A DNA stretch of 11,278 nucleotides from Helicobacter sp. (GTDB lineage: Bacteria > Campylobacterota > Campylobacteria > Campylobacterales > Helicobacteraceae), in NCBI GenBank assembly GCA_029264655.1, contig JARHZY010000006.1, positions 1 to 11,278 of the forward strand, written 5' to 3'. Of this stretch, positions 6,721 through 11,278 are shown piece after piece (the stretch's first letter is position 1; each line of letters opens with the position of its first letter). The position numbers and the translations under genes were made by a program. The notes below the pieces were generated by a model. The model worked only from the letters and a program-made list of their open reading frames with translations. It made no database searches and was not told the origin of the DNA.

Positions 6721-7338
6721 TTAAGCATCATGCTTATTAATAGCAACAAGAGGCGAACTTCCACCAAGCACACGTTCATGTTCCTTTACAAGCACTCTTA
6801 AATTCTGCCCCTTAATAGTAATGCGTAATAACCCTACATTTAAAAAGCCAATCTTTTCCAAAAACAATGCCTCCATCTTTAGTGCATACAAGCCGCAGAA
6901 ACGTAAAAAACGTGGCAACACTTCGATTTTTATAATCAAGTTTTCATCATCTAATATTGTCTGTGCTTCTAGCAGCTCCCTAACTCCGAGTTGCTTTGCA
7001 AGCATGCTTTGACGCAAAAAATAGAAACCATGATATTTACGCACTTTCATAGCATGTAAATCACTTGGGGCATAGATTCTACCATTAAAACGTGCTTTAA
7101 TGCTAAATTCTATGGAATCTTCATGTTGTTTGATATATTCTACAATACCACTAATTGGTGAAACAATAGCATTTGGGGTTGTGGGATTAATAAGCTTTGA
7201 GCTACAAAAAAAGAGCCATGCAAGCAATACTATAAATAAAATAGCAGTTAATATATAGAATCCAAAATACGCTGCAATTAATCCACATATGACTATGATA
7301 TATGCACCTTGTTTGCTTTCACTTTCTATAACACGCAT
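6721..7338 (-). CDS. Phosphatidylserine decarboxylase-related membrane protein
   Basis: The 205-aa product has two hydrophobic segments (about 12-45), so it should be anchored in the inner membrane, then a soluble domain resembling the short form of phosphatidylserine decarboxylase, a pyruvoyl enzyme that makes phosphatidylethanolamine. The resemblance lies in VSPISGIVEYI (59-69, compare SPADGxV), RIYAPSDLHAMKVRKYHG (87-104, compare the SPxDVH strand) and VLGGSS (190-195, compare the GS cleavage site). The acidic residue usual in PADG is absent (PISG), and only about 11 residues follow the GS, where the family normally has a longer alpha chain. It may thus be inactive or altered in function. 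The ATG at 7338 follows AAAGGGGAG. It is preceded by its own strong -10. Related, function-unassigned proteins occur in other Helicobacter (recalled). A canonical psd may lie elsewhere. Confidence 0.6.
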   Translation of the reverse strand: MRVIESESKQGAYIIVICGLIAAYFGFYILTAILFIVLLAWLFFCSSKLINPTTPNAIVSPISGIVEYIKQHEDSIEFSIKARFNGRIYAPSDLHAMKVRKYHGFYFLRQSMLAKQLGVRELLEAQTILDDENLIIKIEVLPRFLRFCGLYALKMEALFLEKIGFLNVGLLRITIKGQNLRVLVKEHERVLGGSSPLVAINKHDA

Positions 7339-7365
7339 TTGCTCCCCTTTGATAAAATATATTGG

Positions 7366-7374
7366 ATTATACCA
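7366..7374 (-). promoter_or_regulatory. Extended -10 promoter of the decarboxylase-like gene
   Basis: TGGTATAAT is a perfect extended -10, predicting a start near 7359 and a leader of about 21 bases that contains the AAAGGGGAG ribosome binding site. It separates this gene from the upstream ankyrin gene. Confidence 0.55.
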
Positions 7375-7509
7375 AAATTTTACATAAAACTAGCTTTTAG
7401 TCTCAATAAAGGAAAAAAGTTTAAGATTTTATTATCGTTGGTATTCCAATGTAACATTATTACTAAATATCATATAAATACAATCCCAAAAAACATTGAA
7501 TATAATTTC

Positions 7510-8397
7510 TTAATTTTTATCAGAATCTTGTGATTTAGTTTGTTGTGCTTGTGGTGGATTCCATAATCTTAGTTTCATCGTAGTGCTATTAAAAGCACGT
7601 TCCATACGCCCTTCAGCCTGATAATCAATACTAAATCCTGCTTTAATATCAACTTGTGCATTTTTATCTACTTTTAATGCATAGATACCATTTGCACCAA
7701 TAGACATTGTATTCACGTTAGTAATAGTTGTGCTAGCTGGAATTGTTAGTGGTTGCTGATTACTTGCAATTAACATACCATTCAAATATAAATCTGTATG
7801 CAAAATAACAAGTGGTGCATTAGTAAGATTCCGAATATTAAAAGTAACAGCACCATGTGCAATCTTAAATGCACTAGCACTCACTGCAATATTATAGTCT
7901 TCAATGATAATTGGTGGTATAGTAATCTCTGCCATCATAGCTTTAGCAGGTGTCATACCATCAAAATTCTTTATTGTCATATCGCCATGTGCATTTGTTA
8001 ATATATTTAATATTTGCCTATCATTATTAAATGCAGCATAATGCAAAGGTGTATTGCCATAGGATTCATCTTGAATATTTACTTTTGCCCCAGCGGTTAC
8101 AAGAAGTTGTGTGATATAACTATTTTGGTTGCGTGCTGCTTGGTGCAATGCAGTTTCTCCATGACTTATAGCATTAATATCAGCTCCACCCATAATAAGC
8201 AAATAAGCAATTTCTAAATGATTATTTTTTACTGCAGTATATAATGGTGTAGCACCTTGCCACCTTGCATTGACATCAGCTTTTAGCTCAAACCCACTCT
8301 GCACATCGCTTAACACATTACTAAAAAGTAAATAATCATATTGATTTGCACGCAATATACCAAGCAAAATACAAAAATATAGGCATACTTTTTTCAT
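7510..8397 (-). CDS. Exported ankyrin-repeat protein
   Basis: The 295-aa product starts with a signal peptide (MKKVCLYFCILLGILRA, about 1-17), so it should act in the periplasm. Three good ankyrin repeats follow, at about 47-76 (ATPLYTAVKNNHLEIAYLL), 79-109 (GETALHQAARNQNSYITQLL) and 113-143 (GNTPLHYAAFNNDRQILNIL), with a partial fourth (FDGMTPAKAMM). Residues about 160-285 look like a beta-sandwich (alternating hydrophobic strands such as GAVTFNIRNLTNAPLVIL and KLRLWNPP), which I cannot name. The tail is rich in Gln, Lys and Asp. Ankyrin repeats bind proteins, and the partner is unknown. Its ATG overlaps the stop codon of the upstream HIT gene by 4 bases (ATGA), which implies co-transcription and coupled translation. 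Campylobacter has a similar periplasmic ankyrin protein (recalled). Confidence 0.85.
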   Translation of the reverse strand: MKKVCLYFCILLGILRANQYDYLLFSNVLSDVQSGFELKADVNARWQGATPLYTAVKNNHLEIAYLLIMGGADINAISHGETALHQAARNQNSYITQLLVTAGAKVNIQDESYGNTPLHYAAFNNDRQILNILTNAHGDMTIKNFDGMTPAKAMMAEITIPPIIIEDYNIAVSASAFKIAHGAVTFNIRNLTNAPLVILHTDLYLNGMLIASNQQPLTIPASTTITNVNTMSIGANGIYALKVDKNAQVDIKAGFSIDYQAEGRMERAFNSTTMKLRLWNPPQAQQTKSQDSDKN

Positions 8398-8933
8398 TCT
8401 TTATTCCTTTCTTGAGAGAATTTATTATCCTTAGATTCTATATATAAATGTTTTTTTGCAAGACTAACAATTTTATCATAAATAGAATCAAAATCAACAC
8501 CATATACACGTGCATCTGCAATCGCGGTGATAAAATTTGTATCCCCTTCAAAACGAGGCACAAAGTGTAAATGTAAATGCTTTGGTATACCAGCACCTGC
8601 AGCTTGTTTAATATTAATACCCATATTTACACCATTTGCACCATATTCTTCAAGCATACAAATAGCTTTTTGTGATAATTTATGCAAATGCAACCATTCA
8701 TCTTGAGATAAAAGTGTTGGCGTATCAATATGTTTATGTGGGATAAGCATAAAGTGTCCCGGTATATAAGGATAACGATTCATAACTCCAAAACACACAG
8801 AATCCCGATAAAAAACATGATTTGCTTTATCATTATGCACATTGCAAGCTATATCACAAAATACACATTCTACAAGAGAATCTGTCGTAAAATATGCACT
8901 TCTCCATGGGGCATAAATATGTGTAAGTGGCAT
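8394..8933 (-). CDS. HIT-family nucleotide hydrolase/phosphorylase (AP4A phosphorylase-like)
   Basis: HIT proteins cleave or transfer nucleotides such as Ap4A using a histidine triad. The 179-aa product carries the triad AGIPKHLHLHFVPR (114-127), with His119, His121 and His123. Upstream are a CVFC pair (Cys23, Cys26), which in this subgroup helps bind zinc, and PGHFMLIPHKHI (58-69). The N-terminal THIYAPWRSAYF resembles the actinobacterial AP4A phosphorylase-type HIT proteins. The open frame extends to 8975, but AGGAG lies 5 bases before the ATG at 8933, so I use that start. The stop overlaps the ankyrin gene start. A likely promoter lies about 130 bp upstream. Family assignment is firm; the exact substrate cannot be decided from sequence. 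Confidence 0.9.
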   Translation of the reverse strand: MPLTHIYAPWRSAYFTTDSLVECVFCDIACNVHNDKANHVFYRDSVCFGVMNRYPYIPGHFMLIPHKHIDTPTLLSQDEWLHLHKLSQKAICMLEEYGANGVNMGINIKQAAGAGIPKHLHLHFVPRFEGDTNFITAIADARVYGVDFDSIYDKIVSLAKKHLYIESKDNKFSQERNKE

Positions 8934-9037
8934 ATTAACTCCTAAACTCAAACCATAAACTACCAATATATACAACTTCTAGCTACCATATTTATAGTTA
9001 TCTACACTTTAACTAAATAGATAGCAAATAACATTCC

Positions 9038-9060
9038 GCTTAACATAAAGCATGTTAGGC
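9038..9060. repeat. Inverted repeat between tkt and the HIT gene
   Basis: TAACAT (9041-9046) and ATGTTA (9052-9057) surround a 5-base loop, and GCT/GGC extends the stem on the plus strand through a U·G pair. It falls at the expected 5' end of the HIT transcript. There is no T-run on either strand, so I do not call it a terminator of tkt. Confidence 0.4.
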
Positions 9061-9064
9061 AATA

Positions 9065-9073
9065 ATTATAGCA
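9065..9073 (-). promoter_or_regulatory. Extended -10 promoter of HIT-ankyrin operon
   Basis: TGCTATAAT is a perfect extended -10 lying 42 bases downstream of the tkt stop, predicting a start near 9058 and a leader of about 125 bases. Weaker AT-rich boxes lie closer to the gene (for example TATAAA at 8991-8996), so the true start could be nearer. Confidence 0.45.
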
Positions 9074-9114
9074 AAATTTACATAGAATCTAGTTCAAATC
9101 CCATGCCATAATAA

Positions 9115-11103
9115 TTATTCATTAAACATAGCAAGGGCTTTTTGGCAAATATGCTCAACATTAAATCCAAAATATTCAAACAACAAATCACCCTTACCAC
9201 TTGCCCCAAAACACTCCATTGTAAGCACACTATCTGCAAAGGCATGCAACTCAAGTCCTCTTTGTGCTTCAATAGCAAGCACTTTTGAATCACCAAAAAG
9301 CCCATTTCTATATGCCCTGCCCTGCTCCATAAACAATTCAAAGCAAGGCATAGAAACAACCTGTGTTGGCATACCATTTTTCTCCAAAGCTACTTGTGCC
9401 TTAATAGCCAAATGCACTTCACTACCACTTGCTATTAATGTTATTTTTTTTGTATGTTGGGATTGTATAAAATCTGGTAGCAATGTAGTTTGGGAAAGAA
9501 TATAAGCACCTTTAGCTACATTATTTAATGTCATATTACATGATTGGATAAGAGGGAGATTCTGCCGCGTTAAAATAAAGCTTTGTGGCTTTTGCAAAGA
9601 AAGTGCAACCTGCCATGCCATACTATTTTCATTTGCATCTGCAACACGCCAATTAAGCAAATTTGGCATAGCACGCAAATGGCTTAATTGCTCAATTGGC
9701 TGGTGTGTTGCCCCATCTTCACCAACACCTATAGAATCATGTGTAAAGATATAAAAAACTTGTGCCTGCATAAGACTTGCAACACGAATACTAGGGCATA
9801 AATAATCACTAAATACAAAAAATGTAGCACAAAATGGTGTAAAGATTCCATAATTTGCAAAAGCATTGCTGATAGCACCCATAGCATGCTCTCTTACTCC
9901 AAAATGCATAACATTACCATGTGGAAAATCTTTAGAATCTTGAAGTGCTGTATTATTGCTTGGAGCAAGATCTGCACTCCCACCAATAAACCCTTCATTT
10001 GCCTGTGCGATAGCATTAAGAATCTTACCATTACTTCCTCTTGTTGCCATTGTATTTTGGCTATCAAGCTCTGCTCTTTTTATATTTTCTACTTGTTTGG
10101 AATCTATATTACCAAATCTAGGGAAAACTACCTTGCTAAAATCTTTTTTTAAAAGGGTTTCTAAATATGTTGCTTGCCCACTATTTTGCAAAGTTGTAAG
10201 CCATGCTTGATATGCTTTTTCCCCTCTTAATGCACTCTCTTTAAAATGTGCTCTACTCTCTTCACTGATATAAAAAGTTTGGCTGCTTAAACCCATTTGC
10301 TTCTTACTCTCAAGTATCACATCATGCCCTAAAGGTGCACCATGTGCATGATGGCTACCTTCTAGTCCGACTGCATTTTTTGCAATTTTAGTCTTTGCAA
10401 TAATAAGTGTTGGCTTACATGACTGCTTAGCATCCAATAATGCACCATTAATTTGCATATAATCATGTCCGCAAATCTCTTTAACAAAAAATCCCTGTGC
10501 TCTAAATCTTGCTCCAATATCTTCACTCAATGCAATATTAACATGCCCCTCAATACTAATCTCATTACTATCATAAATAAGCACTAAATTATCAAGGCAA
10601 TGATGCCCTGCAAGCGAACATGCTTCATAACTAATACCTTCCTCTAAATCACCATCACCACAGAAACAATACACTTTATGATTAATGATCTCTGACCCAA
10701 GCATTACTTGGGCACGCTTTGCTGCCATTGCAAAACCTACTGCATTTGCTACACCCTGTCCCAATGGTCCTGTAGTTATCTCTACCCCATGTGTATGCCC
10801 GTATTCTGGATGACCGGGCGTTTTTGAGTGCAATTTGCGAAAATGGCGTAAATCTTGCATATCTATATCATAACCCCATAAATGCAATAAAGCATAAAGT
10901 AAAGCACTTGCATGCCCACCACTAAACACCAATCTATCTCGATTTATCCAATCTGCTTGTTGTGGATACAATACAATATGATTTGCCAATACAACCATAA
11001 TATCAGCAAGCCCCATAGGTGCTCCGGGATGCCCACTATTGGCTTCTTGCACCATATCAGCACAAAGCATTCTTAATTCATTTGCAATTTGTTCATGTGT
11101 CAT
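9115..11103 (-). CDS. tkt: Transketolase
   Basis: Transketolase moves two-carbon units between sugar phosphates in the non-oxidative pentose phosphate pathway, with thiamine diphosphate and a divalent metal. The open frame extends to 11163, but the ATG at 11103 is preceded by AAGGGA and yields 662 aa, matching the usual 660-665 and the family start. Motifs in order are ANSGHPGAPMGLAD with His25, SGGHAS with His63, TGPLGQG (111-117), the GDG cofactor and metal motif (149-151) with Asn180, HHAHG, GGSADLAPSN (374-383), FGVREHAMG with the catalytic Glu405, GEDGATHQP with His467, and the phosphate-binding LTRQ with Arg512. All are intact, so it should be active. It stands alone, with no other sugar-phosphate gene adjacent. 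Identification is secure. Confidence 0.97.
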   Translation of the reverse strand: MTHEQIANELRMLCADMVQEANSGHPGAPMGLADIMVVLANHIVLYPQQADWINRDRLVFSGGHASALLYALLHLWGYDIDMQDLRHFRKLHSKTPGHPEYGHTHGVEITTGPLGQGVANAVGFAMAAKRAQVMLGSEIINHKVYCFCGDGDLEEGISYEACSLAGHHCLDNLVLIYDSNEISIEGHVNIALSEDIGARFRAQGFFVKEICGHDYMQINGALLDAKQSCKPTLIIAKTKIAKNAVGLEGSHHAHGAPLGHDVILESKKQMGLSSQTFYISEESRAHFKESALRGEKAYQAWLTTLQNSGQATYLETLLKKDFSKVVFPRFGNIDSKQVENIKRAELDSQNTMATRGSNGKILNAIAQANEGFIGGSADLAPSNNTALQDSKDFPHGNVMHFGVREHAMGAISNAFANYGIFTPFCATFFVFSDYLCPSIRVASLMQAQVFYIFTHDSIGVGEDGATHQPIEQLSHLRAMPNLLNWRVADANENSMAWQVALSLQKPQSFILTRQNLPLIQSCNMTLNNVAKGAYILSQTTLLPDFIQSQHTKKITLIASGSEVHLAIKAQVALEKNGMPTQVVSMPCFELFMEQGRAYRNGLFGDSKVLAIEAQRGLELHAFADSVLTMECFGASGKGDLLFEYFGFNVEHICQKALAMFNE

Positions 11104-11188
11104 TATTATCCCTTCTATTGCATTATATATTATCGATTCACTAAAGTATTGATTGTATTGCATATTTGTGGATTTTTAGAAAACAAAT

Positions 11189-11194
11189 ATTATA
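11189..11194 (-). promoter_or_regulatory. Possible -10 box of tkt
   Basis: TATAAT on the minus strand would start transcription near 11182, about 80 bases before the tkt ATG. A second TATAAT at 11122-11127 would leave only a 12-base leader. The region from 11104 to the window end has no gene, and I cannot choose between the two boxes by eye. Confidence 0.3.
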
Positions 11195-11278
11195 TACGCA
11201 ATACTATAAATATCTATATCAATGCATTATTTTCAGCATACACAGCACAAAACAACACCATAAAATACTCAATTAATA

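Noticed and set aside
9078..9377. 99-codon minus-strand frame overlapping the end of tkt
   Set aside because: It is an alternative frame inside the C-terminal part of transketolase; the tkt frame is intact with all motifs.
11104..11163. Longer tkt start adding 20 residues
   Set aside because: The upstream ATG has no ribosome binding site, and the added residues do not match the family; the ATG at 11103 has one and gives the expected length.
1..11278. CRISPR array, tRNA, rRNA, IS element or toxin-antitoxin pair
   Set aside because: I looked for spaced direct repeats, cloverleaf sequences, transposase motifs and small gene pairs and found none.

Overview
The window is AT-rich and carries eleven protein genes: ten on the minus strand and one (fliW) on the plus strand. 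Gene order and protein types point to an epsilonproteobacterium (Campylobacterota), most likely a Helicobacter species outside H. pylori. The pointers are lon-bamD next to a divergent fliW, a holA-rpsF-ssb-rpsR string, and a periplasmic ankyrin protein. The match to known Helicobacter/Campylobacter gene orders is from memory and was not searched.

Layout from left to right. 1-2426: lon, missing about 50 C-terminal codons, with bamD just upstream on the same strand; this pairs a cytoplasmic quality-control protease with an outer-membrane assembly lipoprotein. 3311-3724: fliW on the plus strand, divergent from bamD. 3725-4210: a gene-free stretch with two hairpins and a nine-codon mini-ORF behind a good ribosome binding site. 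4211-6584: rpsR, ssb, rpsF and holA, listed from 3' to 5'. These give ribosomal proteins S18 and S6, single-strand DNA-binding protein and the delta subunit of the replicase clamp loader. A strong extended -10 promoter made partly of the holA stop codon, followed by a structured leader, lies in front of rpsF. 6721-7338: a short membrane-anchored protein related to phosphatidylserine decarboxylase, with a changed active-site motif. 7510-8933: an ankyrin-repeat exported protein whose start codon overlaps the stop codon of an upstream HIT-family nucleotide hydrolase/phosphorylase. 9115-11103: a complete transketolase. 11104-11278: upstream sequence without a gene.

Most of this is core cellular machinery. 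I see no IS element, integrase, CRISPR array, tRNA, rRNA or defence cluster, and no clearly new multi-gene system. The points most worth a second look are the decarboxylase-like protein without the usual active-site Asp, the rpsF leader structure, two Asn/Lys-rich inserts in Lon, and a strongly repeated short motif (TAGAATC / GATTCTA). Several gene starts were moved from the longest open frame on the basis of ribosome binding sites. All promoters were read by eye from -10 motifs.
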